Shown piece by piece: positions 10,368-19,588 of a DNA stretch of 64,000 bases. The stretch's first letter is position 1; every line of letters starts with the position of its first letter. The notes beneath the pieces are model-generated. The model saw nothing but the letters and a program-made list of their open reading frames with translations. It made no database searches and was not told where the DNA came from. Source of the stretch: DATJPR01 sp963752915 (GTDB taxonomy: Bacteria > Bacteroidota > Ignavibacteria > UBA10030 > UBA6906). A program made the position numbers and the translations under genes. The DNA lies in NCBI GenBank assembly GCA_963752915.1, contig CAVVZZ010000006.1, forward strand, positions 1-64,000, given 5' to 3'.

Positions 10368-11511
10368 GGGGTGCAACCATGCTCTTGTGAACGGATCCAA
10401 GGATTGTCAGCGCGGCGTCCTCAACCTCTTCGACGGATATTAAGGCCATGCAGGAGGAGTGGGGCCGGACACAACGCAGCTGGTTGCAGGGAGAACATTC
10501 CACCCGGTGATAGATACTGTGGAAATCCACCGACCTGCTCCAGGCCGGCCGGGTCACTCCGGGCTCCGCCGGGCCATACAGACCGATCGACTGAACGCCG
10601 AGAAAGGTCGCAAGGTGCAACGGTCCGGAATCGCATCCGATGAAGAGCGCCGCCTCTGCGATCGCCTTTGCCGCCTCCAGGAGATCGTGGACGCGGACGA
10701 CCGTGATTCCGGCCAGCCCCGTGATCATTGCCCTGTATGCTTCGAGCTCGGTGGATTCTCTCGCCTGTCCGAGAATAATGACGGTCCGGCGTCCATGATC
10801 GGCAAGTCTTTCCGCGAGCTCAACCCATCGCTCCGCCTTCCACATTCTGTACTCCCACCCCGCAAAGGGATGGAACACGATCGAAGGCCGGATGGGAGGG
10901 TCTCCATTGCGACGTGCAAGGATCAGAGGGCGAACCTTGTCTGCCAGGGACAGATGGCCCTCGGTAGTCGTCGGAATGCCAAGCACCTCGCAGATTTTCA
11001 AAGACCGGACAGCGAGTGGTTCATTGCTATAGGAAGCCTGTTTGCGATCCCCAGGTCCCAGAACGCTCACAGGGTTGTTACGCAGGAAAGGGGTCTTTGA
11101 ACCGGAGCATTCAAGAAAGCCCGCGATGGCGTTCGCGCGGCTCAGGAGGACGGCCAAACCGTTCAGTCTCCCGGGACCGAGACTGCACGCGAGGCCCCAT
11201 TGAGTGCCCCGGGAAATGCGCAACGACTGAAAGAGTGCACGGAGACTTGACCTCTCTGATGTCCCGTGGATCGTGACACTGGGAGCTGCAAGGCCGAGGA
11301 ATCCAACGTATGTTTCCCGGACAATCCAGTGAATCTCCGCATTCGGATACGTCGTCCGGATGGCATTCACGGCAGGGAGCGCCGTGAGGGCGTCTCCCAA
11401 CTTCGTCAGTTCCACCAGAAGAATGGACTTCGGCCTACCATCCCGCGCCTGACGCACGACTGCACTCCTGCGTCGAAACCCGATCAACCACTCAGCGATG
11501 CGCAAGAACAT
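10360..11511 (-). CDS. Glycosyltransferase family 9 (heptosyltransferase-like)
   Basis: A 383-residue GT-B fold enzyme of the ADP-heptose:LPS heptosyltransferase family. The N-terminal domain shows 'LLVELTKLGDALTALPAV' near residue 30. The C-terminal domain has the pattern 'FHPFAGWEYRMWKAERWVEL' followed by 'GCDSGPLHLATFLGVQSIGLYGPAEP' near residue 300. It contains a cysteine cluster 'CSPCNQLRCVRPHSSCM' near the C-terminus, seen in many GT9 proteins. It is the first gene of a three-gene coupled unit with the WecG-type enzyme and the C25 peptidase; 166 bases separate it from the next gene upstream. It probably builds LPS core or a similar glycan. Acceptor unknown. Confidence 0.9.
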   Translation of the reverse strand: MFLRIAEWLIGFRRRSAVVRQARDGRPKSILLVELTKLGDALTALPAVNAIRTTYPNAEIHWIVRETYVGFLGLAAPSVTIHGTSERSSLRALFQSLRISRGTQWGLACSLGPGRLNGLAVLLSRANAIAGFLECSGSKTPFLRNNPVSVLGPGDRKQASYSNEPLAVRSLKICEVLGIPTTTEGHLSLADKVRPLILARRNGDPPIRPSIVFHPFAGWEYRMWKAERWVELAERLADHGRRTVIILGQARESTELEAYRAMITGLAGITVVRVHDLLEAAKAIAEAALFIGCDSGPLHLATFLGVQSIGLYGPAEPGVTRPAWSRSVDFHSIYHRVECSPCNQLRCVRPHSSCMALISVEEVEDAALTILGSVHKSMVAPHD

Positions 11512-11677
11512 TGCACCGGTCCATTCACCACCTCAATGAGTTCCCCGCGGACACGTGTGTCGGTCCTGCAGGCCGCCGCCGTTAAAAAGGCTAAATTTCT
11601 CAATATATAGCGATAGTCAGACAGAGTTTCAAGAATCGCTTTAAGAAATACACACCCGGCGGGGCTGATACGAAGGA

Positions 11678-12799
11678 TCAGAGAAGAGTGGCATAGAGAT
11701 CGAGCAATTTCCGCGCTGAATAGCGTGCATCGTATCGTGCGGCCACGTCGAGGGCTTGTCTTCGCAAAGAAGCCCGGAGCGCACTGTCATCCGTCCCTCT
11801 GGACAATCCTTCCGCTATCGCGTCGGGACGACGCGGGTCGACGAGAATTGCGGATCCGGCGCAGAGTTCGGAGAGTGCAGGAACGTCCGAGGTTACGACC
11901 ACCGCGCCGCAACTGAGCGCTTCCAGAACGGGCAGCCCGAAGCCTTCCTCGAGGGAAGGATACGCGAACACCTCCGCCTCCCTGTAGAATGACGTGATGT
12001 CCGATTGGGGAACGAAGCCGAGGACGCGAACGGATGCATTTCGGGATGTTTCCTTGATCTCTCTCGCCAGCGACGTGGTTTTCCATCCCGGCTTCCCTGC
12101 GATAGCGAGCGTCACTCCGGAGTGCGATCGGGAATATTCGCGGAACGCGGCAAGAAGGTTGTTTACGTTTTTGCGGGGCTCAATAGTTCCCACAAAAAGG
12201 ATGAACGGTGTGCGAACGCCATACCGGCGAATTACTTCTTCGTCCGACGTTGAGGCATCAGCCGGTACACACGAGGGATCGGCTGTTGAAGGGATGATGG
12301 TGGCCTTCTCCCCCAGCCGCTTATCAAAGCGCGCGAGCCGATCATATGTCGCTCGCGAAGGAACGACAATGGCGTCGGAAACCGCGAGAGAACGGAGAAG
12401 TGCGCCGTGCCGGCTGACGACTCTGGACTCGAACCACTCTGGATGATCAAAGGAGATGAGGTCGTGAAGTGTAAGAACGCGCCGATGCCGGGTCGGAGGA
12501 GAAAAAGGATCGGAGGAATCGAAAACATCAAACGGACCGATGATCCGCTCGAGCGCCGGGTGGCGGAGGCGGTTCCAATAGAATCGCTTCACGGGACCCG
12601 GGATTCGATGCAAATCCGTGTGAGCACGGACCCCGCGCAACGAGGAGAGGCCCGTCATGTCCAGCGAGCGGGACCACCCGTGGATCATATATTCATTTTC
12701 CCGATCGAGCGAAAGGAGCGCCTTCAACAAATTGATCCGGCCGCGACCGATCCCGGTGGACTCACGATGACAATAGCTGGCATCAAACACGATTTTCAT
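11678..12799 (-). CDS. Glycosyltransferase family 4
   Basis: A 373-residue GT-B enzyme of the mannosyltransferase-like GT4 group. The N-terminus 'MKIVFDASYCHRESTGIGR' gives the glycine-rich acceptor-side loop. 'VGTIEPRKNVNNLL' near 215 and the EX7E-type element 'EEGFGLPVLEALSCG' near 290 mark the nucleotide-sugar site. It lacks transmembrane segments. Its ATG overlaps the stop of the next gene upstream as ATGA (12796-12799), so it is translated with the second GT4 and the flippase. It ends about 165 bases before the GT9 unit. Likely role: addition of one sugar to a lipid-linked O-antigen or capsule repeat. Confidence 0.9.
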   Translation of the reverse strand: MKIVFDASYCHRESTGIGRGRINLLKALLSLDRENEYMIHGWSRSLDMTGLSSLRGVRAHTDLHRIPGPVKRFYWNRLRHPALERIIGPFDVFDSSDPFSPPTRHRRVLTLHDLISFDHPEWFESRVVSRHGALLRSLAVSDAIVVPSRATYDRLARFDKRLGEKATIIPSTADPSCVPADASTSDEEVIRRYGVRTPFILFVGTIEPRKNVNNLLAAFREYSRSHSGVTLAIAGKPGWKTTSLAREIKETSRNASVRVLGFVPQSDITSFYREAEVFAYPSLEEGFGLPVLEALSCGAVVVTSDVPALSELCAGSAILVDPRRPDAIAEGLSRGTDDSALRASLRRQALDVAARYDARYSARKLLDLYATLL

Positions 12800-13932
12800 G
12801 ACCCGGTCCCCGCAAGACGCGTCACGAGATTCCTATACAGTGGGGTGACTGCATCGACGCTGTATGTTGACGCGATCCGGTCGAGGCCTTGCTCCACGAG
12901 CCCATCCCTGAGGCGCTGGTCTTCTATGATTGTGCGGAGAGTTGTGCCAAGCGCTTCCGCGTCGCCTTCGGGAAACACCGATTCGTCGATTCCGATCACG
13001 CGGGGGATCTCTCCGGATGACGAGCCAACAACGGCAACGCCGCATGCCATTGCCTCAATGAGGATCCGGCCGAACTGCTCCTTCCACAATTTCCCCGTCC
13101 TCGAAGGCAAAACAAGAATATCAAGAGACCGCAATACGGCGGGCATGAGGTCGTGGGGAACGTTTCCCTTCCAGTGCACCCTTTCTGAGACGCCGTTCGA
13201 CTGTGCGAGCGCCCTCCACTCTTGTTCGCATTCGCCGCTCCCGATCATGAGGAGTTCACAATTTTGCGGGAGCGATGGCAGGGCCTGCAACAGGAGATCT
13301 CCCCCTTTGAGTGCGGTGAACCTTCCGGCAAACCCGATGGTACTCGTTGATCGGCTCCATTCGACAGATTCAAGTCCAGGACTGAAAGCTCCACTATCCA
13401 CTGCGGGAGGAATCGGGGTAACATGATGATAGCCATATTTCTCGTAGATGGCTCTCGCGTCCGACGTATGAGTGATGATCGCATCGACACATGGCAGGAT
13501 GCGCTCCTCAATCATCCTGTGAAGCAGGGACAACTTGTATGGATACCCCACATTCCGATAATCGATATTGCGCCAGGAGATCAATGCGATTTTGAAAGCC
13601 GCCCCGAGCTCCTTGCGAGCGTGAACGATCTGGTACGCAAGGAAATTTTCCGGCTCTGCGTTGCAGAGAACGATGTCGGGGGCGGTTGCCTTGAGGACCG
13701 GGATGAGACCGCGGTACATGACCCTCTGGTGTTTCCCTCCGAAGTTGACCTTGAGAGGATGAACCGGAGGTCCGTCCTCCGGTCGTTCGAACTTCTGGAC
13801 CATCCCCATCTCACGCCAAATTCGCGGAGCGACGATGGCAACGTCCGCAATTCCTGACTGATGAATGGCGGCATACAGAGTGCGCCCCGATTTAGAGACC
13901 GCGTTATGGTCGATGATAAGGAGGCGGGTCAT
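12796..13932 (-). CDS. Glycosyltransferase family 4
   Basis: A 378-residue GT4-type enzyme. It shows 'IGFAGRFTALKGGDLLLQAL' near 205 and the donor-site element 'KEQFGRILIEAMACG' near 285, followed by 'VGSSSGEIPRVI'. The N-terminal domain starts 'MTRLLIIDHNAVSKSGR'. It overlaps the flippase stop as ATGA at 13929-13932 and the next GT4 start at 12796-12799, so it sits in the middle of a tightly coupled run of export-polysaccharide genes. Sugar specificity is unknown. Confidence 0.9.
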   Translation of the reverse strand: MTRLLIIDHNAVSKSGRTLYAAIHQSGIADVAIVAPRIWREMGMVQKFERPEDGPPVHPLKVNFGGKHQRVMYRGLIPVLKATAPDIVLCNAEPENFLAYQIVHARKELGAAFKIALISWRNIDYRNVGYPYKLSLLHRMIEERILPCVDAIITHTSDARAIYEKYGYHHVTPIPPAVDSGAFSPGLESVEWSRSTSTIGFAGRFTALKGGDLLLQALPSLPQNCELLMIGSGECEQEWRALAQSNGVSERVHWKGNVPHDLMPAVLRSLDILVLPSRTGKLWKEQFGRILIEAMACGVAVVGSSSGEIPRVIGIDESVFPEGDAEALGTTLRTIIEDQRLRDGLVEQGLDRIASTYSVDAVTPLYRNLVTRLAGTGS

Positions 13933-15437
13933 CGGTCCACCCCGGAAGAAAAAACCCTGAGCATGGAGCCAAGGGAATGGTTCATCCGCTCAATGAAAGC
14001 GATGTCTGTGGTGTGGAACGGCTTGAAGACTGTCCACGCGCCAAGGGTTACGGTCGTGTACAGGATCGCGTGCGCGGCCAGGGCGAAATGGCCCTCCACT
14101 TCCGGTACGGCGAACAACGCCAGAGCACCGACGGCCGACCCGGCCAGGAGCCGGAAATATGGACCCGGTTGCAATTGGACACCGACGTTCTTTCGAACGA
14201 AAAAGAACGTACAACAGGTTGCCAACACATATGCCGTTGATGTAGCGATGACGGCTCCAGCAGCGCCGTATGCAGGAATAAGAAGGAGGTCTCCGGCCAG
14301 GTTCACTCCTGCCGAAAGGACGCCAATCGTACTCACAAGGCCGACCTTCCCGACCGCAAGAAGCGCCTCGGTATTCTCCCCACCACCGAAGAGCCGGGCG
14401 ACGATCCTTACTGCCGCAAACGCGTGAACGACGAAGAGCGCGCCGAGAAATCGATCGGTGTAGAGCCCGCGGATCACCGTCCCACCATCCACAAGCAGAA
14501 AGACCATGAGCGGGAGAGTCAGCGCCGACGATATCCGAACGACGGCGTGATAGAAGTCGCGCATTCGGCCGCCTGCCGTTCCCTCCCGGCGCGCAAGCTC
14601 AGCAAACAGGGCGAAATTGATTCCGCCCATTCCTGATGTGAGAATGATCCCTGCGGCCTGGACCAAGCCTGCACCAATCTCATAGAGTCCCGTCTGGTTT
14701 TTGTCCGGTCCCAGGATCCCCAACAGGACAACATCGCCGTAGCGGCCAAGAACGAAGTCCACACCGACATTGATCCAGAAGATCGCCCCAAAAGCAAGTA
14801 TCGGACGAACTGCGATCGCTTCCGCAGCCCCTGTCAACGAAGGGCGAACGAACACCAGCAAGGCGATCACATGCAGGAACGACGTGCATGCAAGTGCGAT
14901 GACGAACAGCTCGAACGTCCCCCCGTGTGCAGCCAGGAGTCCGACAACAATAATGTCGACGATGCGGGCGACGATGGAGATCGTTGAGGGAATTCGTGGC
15001 AACAGCTGGGCCACCATGCTCATGGCCAGAAGTGGAATCACGGACCGCATGATGGCAAACACGGAGAATGCCAAAAGAGTCGAAACTGCGCCACCCAGAT
15101 GACTGGCGAGGTTCAGGAAAAGAGAAACAACGGCCGCAGAGATCAATGCGAGGAGAAGGCGGACCATCGTGACATGTCTGACGAGATACCGGATCGCAGG
15201 AACTCGGCTCTCGGAGGTCAATTCCGGAACGAACTTGTTGAGCGACGCCTCCATGCCCATGGAACTCATCGCCAGGACCATTTGCATTCCGCCCAGGACA
15301 AGTGCGTACAGACCGTATTCACGGACATTCAGCGTCCGGGCGATGATGATCCCGACGATATACATCCCCGCGGAATCGAGGATTCTGCCCGTGTAGTTCC
15401 AGACAAGAGAAGACCCCACTTCGCGCGGCGATCTCAT
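13929..15437 (-). CDS. Polysaccharide flippase (Wzx/MOP superfamily)
   Basis: A 502-residue integral membrane protein with about 12-14 hydrophobic segments, beginning 'VWNYTGRILDSAGMYIVGIIIAR' in the pattern typical of oligosaccharide flippases of the MOP superfamily. It would move undecaprenyl-linked repeat units across the inner membrane. The start is the ATG at 15437, which overlaps the upstream GT4 stop (ATGA, 15434-15437); an upstream start at 15497 would run into that gene. The stop overlaps the downstream GT4. A dedicated flippase beside several glycosyltransferases argues for a Wzx/Wzy-type pathway, though no polymerase is recognised in the window. Confidence 0.9.
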   Translation of the reverse strand: MRSPREVGSSLVWNYTGRILDSAGMYIVGIIIARTLNVREYGLYALVLGGMQMVLAMSSMGMEASLNKFVPELTSESRVPAIRYLVRHVTMVRLLLALISAAVVSLFLNLASHLGGAVSTLLAFSVFAIMRSVIPLLAMSMVAQLLPRIPSTISIVARIVDIIVVGLLAAHGGTFELFVIALACTSFLHVIALLVFVRPSLTGAAEAIAVRPILAFGAIFWINVGVDFVLGRYGDVVLLGILGPDKNQTGLYEIGAGLVQAAGIILTSGMGGINFALFAELARREGTAGGRMRDFYHAVVRISSALTLPLMVFLLVDGGTVIRGLYTDRFLGALFVVHAFAAVRIVARLFGGGENTEALLAVGKVGLVSTIGVLSAGVNLAGDLLLIPAYGAAGAVIATSTAYVLATCCTFFFVRKNVGVQLQPGPYFRLLAGSAVGALALFAVPEVEGHFALAAHAILYTTVTLGAWTVFKPFHTTDIAFIERMNHSLGSMLRVFSSGVDR

Positions 15438-16561
15438 TTCGCTTCCTCGGTCAGGCCCTTGTAGAGCGAGAGAACTCGGGCGACAATCCGGGACCAATCG
15501 TACGGTTCCGCGCTCTTCCTTGCATGCACTCCCATTCGGGCACGGCGCTGGGGATCGTCGAGGAGAACGGTGATCTTCTCGGCGGCATCCTCGGCGTCCC
15601 GGCGGATGAACATCCCATTGTCTCCGTCGACAATGAAGTCTACCGCCCCGTTGACACGCGTTACCAGAATCGGGAGGCCTGCAGCTGCGGCTTCCACCAT
15701 GGCAAGTGAAAACGCCTCGTAATAGGAGGGCATCACATAGAGGTCTGCGGCAAAATACAGCCGCTCGATCCCCGTTCGCGTCGACAGAAAACGAACGCGT
15801 TCTTCCACTCCAAGCATCTTTGCCTGCCGACGAAACGGGGCCGGATCATCGTTGCCCGACACGATAAGCCACAGGTCCTTTCTGTGGAGACGGCCGAGTG
15901 CTTCGAGAACGACAGGCACCCCTTTCCGCTCGAATTCATTGGCAACGATCAAAAGGACATGGTCGTGCGGCGGGATGTTCTGTTCCGTCCGCACGGTCGC
16001 ACGATCACCAGGCTTGCGTCCGATGTCGAACGCAGATAGATCCACGCCGTTCGGAATCACACTGATTTTTCCCGCCGGCACGCCGTATTCCTCCTGTAGC
16101 TCCTGCCGGACACCAGCCGAGACGGCGATGATATGCCGGCATCGCCCTTCACGGTAGAGCAGTCGTTCGTTTCGAAGACGAACCGCATCGACAATCCCGA
16201 AGTTATGAACTGACCTGCGTCTTTCCCATGGAGAACGGACAGCCATCGCCCGGGCATGGCAACTATGCGCGGTCACGACATCGCCGAAGGGGACCTCCCC
16301 GTGCGTATGGACGATGTCGGGTGCAAGCTGTGCGCATGCTTGCGCGCTCGCTCTCGCAAAGTGCAGCATCTCAATGAAGTGCGGCTCTGTAAACACCTGG
16401 AGTTGACGGCGGGAAAACTCCGGCGACTCTACGTCGCCCGGATACGCGTGCAAGAAGTGGACTTCATGTCCGAGCCGAGCAGATCCCTCTGCGAGCGCCG
16501 CGGCCGATCGGGGGATGCCCTTCGACCGGGTGCAGTCGCTATGGACGTGGACGATTCGCAC
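15434..16561 (-). CDS. Glycosyltransferase family 4, GTG start
   Basis: A 375-residue GT-B glycosyltransferase beginning 'VRIVHVHSDCTRSKGIPRSA'. It has 'VNGVDLSAF'-like spacing ('IPNGVDLSAFD'), 'NEFERKGVPVVLEAL' and the donor element 'YEAFSLAMVEAAAAGLPILV'. I place the start at GTG 16561 because GGAGG lies exactly 6 bases upstream; a longer version from 16621 would read into the degraded gene upstream. It is the first intact gene of the polysaccharide run and overlaps the flippase by 4 bases. Specific sugar unknown. Confidence 0.88.
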   Translation of the reverse strand: MRIVHVHSDCTRSKGIPRSAAALAEGSARLGHEVHFLHAYPGDVESPEFSRRQLQVFTEPHFIEMLHFARASAQACAQLAPDIVHTHGEVPFGDVVTAHSCHARAMAVRSPWERRRSVHNFGIVDAVRLRNERLLYREGRCRHIIAVSAGVRQELQEEYGVPAGKISVIPNGVDLSAFDIGRKPGDRATVRTEQNIPPHDHVLLIVANEFERKGVPVVLEALGRLHRKDLWLIVSGNDDPAPFRRQAKMLGVEERVRFLSTRTGIERLYFAADLYVMPSYYEAFSLAMVEAAAAGLPILVTRVNGAVDFIVDGDNGMFIRRDAEDAAEKITVLLDDPQRRARMGVHARKSAEPYDWSRIVARVLSLYKGLTEEAK

Positions 16562-17069
16562 TACTGTCCTCCATGACACTGTAAACGACTGGGCTGTAGG
16601 CGAACCCTCTCCTCGTCCCAATCCCGGCAGTCAGCCAGGTCCAATAGCCGGTGTCCTCGGAAGCACGCACGATAAGGTACAACGTAAGAAGGATGAGCAC
16701 AAGACAAAGCGTATCCATCCTCCCCATCCTGGAATAGAGAATGAAAAGAGGATTGACGGACACCACGCCTCCGAGAGCCATGGAGAATCCCCGCACCACC
16801 GGCAGAGAATAGCCCGCGCATTTCACGACCGCCGCAAGAGTCAGGAAATACAGCGGCGGCTGCCAGAAGACGCCCTGGTCCATTCCGACAACGATATGCG
16901 ACACCAATTTCCCTTCGGAGGCAAGATTGAATGCCGGCTCGGAGAACAGCTCTTCATCGGTCTGAGGCGGAAGATAGGAGAGGAACAGGCTGCCGGCGAG
17001 GATCACATAGAGCAAGAGCGGGATGACGAGAAATGATGAAGATCGAACGCGATCCTTCAGTGCCGTCAT
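16539..17069 (-). pseudogene. Remnant of a GT39/ArnT-like membrane glycosyltransferase
   Basis: The 176-residue reading frame matches only the N-terminal part of dolichyl-phosphate-mannose-type (GT39) transferases, which normally have about 500 residues. It shows the first transmembrane helix, the periplasmic-loop acidic pair in 'PPQTDEELFSEPAF', 'FWQPPLYFLTLAAV', and then 'NPLFILYSRMGRMDTLCLV'. Between 'RGFSMALGGVVSV' and 'NPLFILYS' about 30 residues expected for the family seem to be missing, and everything after 'YWTWLTAGI' is gone, replaced by sequence that overlaps the next gene's start. No good ribosome site precedes it. It reads as an in-frame internal deletion plus a 3' deletion of a former member of the glycan cluster. 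Confidence 0.65.
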
Positions 17070-17180
17070 CGATGAAGTACTCGCAAGGAGGTAATGAAGA
17101 TTGGTTCACATCCAGAGGCAGGCCCGGCCTCCAATATACAGCAAGCATCCTACACTCTCAAACACAGATCAGAGGAATCG

Positions 17181-17209
17181 TTGCATTTTCCTCGTGTTCA
17201 CCGTATATT
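17181..17209 (+). promoter_or_regulatory. Sigma70-type promoter for tRNA-Ser
   Basis: TTGCAT (17181-17186) and TATATT (17204-17209) are separated by 17 bases and lie about 40 bases before the tRNA 5' end, which is the spacing expected for a stable-RNA promoter. Confidence 0.6.
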
Positions 17210-17248
17210 TGTCTGGTTTTTTGAACCGCACTTGGAATTCCCTTTGTT

Positions 17249-17335
17249 GGAGAGGTGCAGGAGCGGTTGAACTGGCCACCCTGGAAAGGTGGTATACTCG
17301 TAAGGGTATCGTGGGTTCGAATCCCACCCTCTCCG
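17249..17335 (+). tRNA. tRNA-Ser (anticodon GGA)
   Basis: The acceptor arms GGAGAGG (17249-17255) and CCTCTCC (17328-17334) pair fully. The anticodon stem is CCACC/GGTGG with loop CTGGAAA, giving anticodon GGA at 17283-17285. A long class II variable arm and the T arm containing GTTCGAATC follow. The 87-base length is normal for tRNA-Ser. CCA is not encoded. Confidence 0.95.
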
Positions 17336-17457
17336 CTGACGTCGTGTGCTGTTTACGTTACCGCTATGAAGTGATTCCCGCCTGCTCGGCCCAATGCGTC
17401 CTCTTGCATCCGAGTCGAGTCCTCTCTATCTTGCCTTTGTCCTCCGGGAATCGCCCC

Positions 17458-18729
17458 ATGCGCCTTTCACTCGCAATCCTCCTCTGTGCGACCATTACCG
17501 TAGCTTCTGCGCAGACTGTCCACGTCATCACCATTGATGCGACCATCAACCCCGCAATCGCAGAATACATCGGCGCTGAAATCGATGCGGCGCATCGCGA
17601 CGGCGCAGAGTGCCTCATTGTTCGGCTGAACACGCCGGGCGGGCTCCTCAAGTCGACGCGCGTCATTGTTTCTTCGTTCCTGACATCGCCGATCCCCGTG
17701 ATTGTCTATGTCTCGCCCGCGGGGGCGCAGGCAGCGTCCGCCGGAGTGTTTGTCACGCTCGCATCGCACATCGCCGCGATGGCGCCCGGGACGAACATCG
17801 GCGCGGCGCATCCCGTCGGGATGCAGGGATCGGAGCCGGATTCCGTCATGAATGAAAAAGCGACGAACGACGCGGCCGCCTTCATCCGGACGATCAGTGA
17901 AAATCGCCACCGGAACGTCCACTGGGCCGAAGATGCCGTCCGAAAAAGCATTTCAATTACCGAGACCGAGGCGCTGAAAGATTCCGTCATCGACATTATT
18001 GCCCCGAGCGTCCGGGCGTTGCTCGATAGTCTCGACGGCCGGACAGTGGATCTCGGAGGAACGCATCTCGTGCTGAAAACACGGGACGCACGGATCGTCG
18101 AACGGGAAATGGGGACGAAGAATAAAATCCTCGATATCCTGAGCGATCCGAATATCGCCTATATCTTTTTCCTGCTTGGGGTCTTCGGTATCCTCTTCGA
18201 ACTGTATAACCCGGGAGCGATCCTTCCCGGTGTCGTTGGAGTCATCTCGTTGATTCTGGCATTCTACTCACTCCATACCTTGCCCGTGAATTATGCGGGC
18301 CTCGCACTTATGATCTTCGGCGTCATCTTGTTTATTATCGAGCTGAAAATCCCTACCCACGGCCTCCTCTCGATCGGAGGAATCATTTCGCTCTTTCTGG
18401 GCTCCGTCATGCTTATCAGCCCGGAATCTTCTTTGGACATGGTCTCCATTTCCTGGATGGTGATTCTCGGTGCGGTGGGATTCACCGCACTCTTCTTCAT
18501 TTTTGCGATCGGGATGGGGGTCAAAGCACAACAACGCAAGCCGACGACCGGTCTCGAAGGCATGCTGGGAGAAGCGGGGCTCGCGCAGACCGACCTCTCA
18601 CCGGATGGGACCGTTCGGGTTCGGGGTGAGTTGTGGAGCGCCATCGCGTCCGAAGGAACCATCGGCCGCGGGGATAAGGTGGTCATCACAGCTGTCGAGG
18701 GACTCCGGCTTCGGGTCCGGAAGGGCTGA
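17458..18729 (+). CDS. NfeD-family membrane-bound serine protease (ClpP class)
   Basis: A 423-residue protein with a signal peptide ending ASAQ. The periplasmic ClpP-like protease domain has 'LNTPGGLL' near 58 and catalytic Ser94 in GAQAASAGVF; a lysine in 'MNEKATND' is the likely partner, as in archaeal 1510-N. Four to five transmembrane helices (about 230-360) precede a C-terminal OB-fold NfeD domain ('LEGMLGEAG', 'VRVRGELWSA'). The ATG at 17458 gives the signal peptide; a longer in-frame start at 17101 would run across the tRNA. The stomatin-like partner gene is 67 bases downstream, the classical NfeD-stomatin operon thought to act in membrane quality control. Confidence 0.92.
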   Translation: MRLSLAILLCATITVASAQTVHVITIDATINPAIAEYIGAEIDAAHRDGAECLIVRLNTPGGLLKSTRVIVSSFLTSPIPVIVYVSPAGAQAASAGVFVTLASHIAAMAPGTNIGAAHPVGMQGSEPDSVMNEKATNDAAAFIRTISENRHRNVHWAEDAVRKSISITETEALKDSVIDIIAPSVRALLDSLDGRTVDLGGTHLVLKTRDARIVEREMGTKNKILDILSDPNIAYIFFLLGVFGILFELYNPGAILPGVVGVISLILAFYSLHTLPVNYAGLALMIFGVILFIIELKIPTHGLLSIGGIISLFLGSVMLISPESSLDMVSISWMVILGAVGFTALFFIFAIGMGVKAQQRKPTTGLEGMLGEAGLAQTDLSPDGTVRVRGELWSAIASEGTIGRGDKVVITAVEGLRLRVRKG

Positions 18730-18796
18730 TCGCCCGCCCGGGCGCGGGAGCGCTCGCGTCCAGCGATATACTTTTTGTTCAACCATCGGAGCGACT

Positions 18797-19558
18797 ATGG
18801 AAGCGTTCAGTGTTCTCATTATTCTTGCGGTGATTTTCGGCGTCATCATCCTCTCCAATGCCGTCCGCATCCTGCCGGAGTACGAGCGTGGCGTCATCTT
18901 CCGCCTTGGACGACTGGTCGGACTCAAAGGCCCGGGAATCATCTTCCTCATACCGATTGTCGACAGGATCACACGGGTGAGCCTGCGGACGGTGGTCATG
19001 GACATTCCGCCGCAGGACGTCATCACGCGCGATAACGTTTCAGTCAAAGTGAATGCGGTCGTGTATTTCAGAGTCGTTGAACCGAACAAAGCGATCGTCG
19101 AGGTCGAGAACTACCTCTTCGCCACATCACAGCTCTCCCAAACGACGCTCAGAAGCATCCTTGGACAGTCTTCGCTCGACGAGCTCCTCGCCGAACGCGA
19201 CAAGATCAATGCCGACCTGCAGAAGGTCATCGATCTCCATACGGAACCCTGGGGGATCAAGATCTCGAATGTCGAAGTGAAGCAGATCGACCTGCCGGTC
19301 GAAATGCAGCGCGCAATGGCCAAGCAAGCGGAGGCCGAACGGGAACGACGTGCGAAGATCATCCACGCTGAAGGGGAGTTCCAGGCAAGCCAGAAACTGG
19401 CCGATGCATCGACGATCATTGAGCAGCATCCAATGGCATTGCAGCTCCGGTATCTTCAAACGCTGACGGAAATCGCATCCGAGAAGAACTCAACGACGAT
19501 CTTCCCGATTCCCATCGACCTGATTGCACCGTTTATACAGAACTACGGGAAGAAGTAG
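18797..19558 (+). CDS. Stomatin-like SPFH/Band 7 protein (slipin)
   Basis: A 253-residue protein with one N-terminal membrane anchor (residues 5-25) followed by an SPFH domain: 'ILPEYERGVIFRLGRLVGLKGPG', 'MDIPPQDVITRDNVSVKVNAV', 'TTLRSILGQSSLDELLAERD' and a C-terminal coiled coil rich in Ala and Glu ('KQAEAERERRAKIIHAEGE'). It would oligomerise on the inner membrane and be the partner and substrate of the NfeD protease encoded just upstream. The start is the ATG at 18797, giving the usual short N-terminus. The DNA polymerase gene begins 12-30 bases after the stop. Confidence 0.93.
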   Translation: MEAFSVLIILAVIFGVIILSNAVRILPEYERGVIFRLGRLVGLKGPGIIFLIPIVDRITRVSLRTVVMDIPPQDVITRDNVSVKVNAVVYFRVVEPNKAIVEVENYLFATSQLSQTTLRSILGQSSLDELLAERDKINADLQKVIDLHTEPWGIKISNVEVKQIDLPVEMQRAMAKQAEAERERRAKIIHAEGEFQASQKLADASTIIEQHPMALQLRYLQTLTEIASEKNSTTIFPIPIDLIAPFIQNYGKK

Positions 19559-19588
19559 GCGTGGGGTCCTTTGACCTTTGGTACCTCC

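Noticed and set aside
17095..17280. Small plus-strand gene starting behind AAGGAGG at 17095
   Set aside because: The start has a good ribosome site, but the frame runs into tRNA-Ser and the peptide has no recognisable features.
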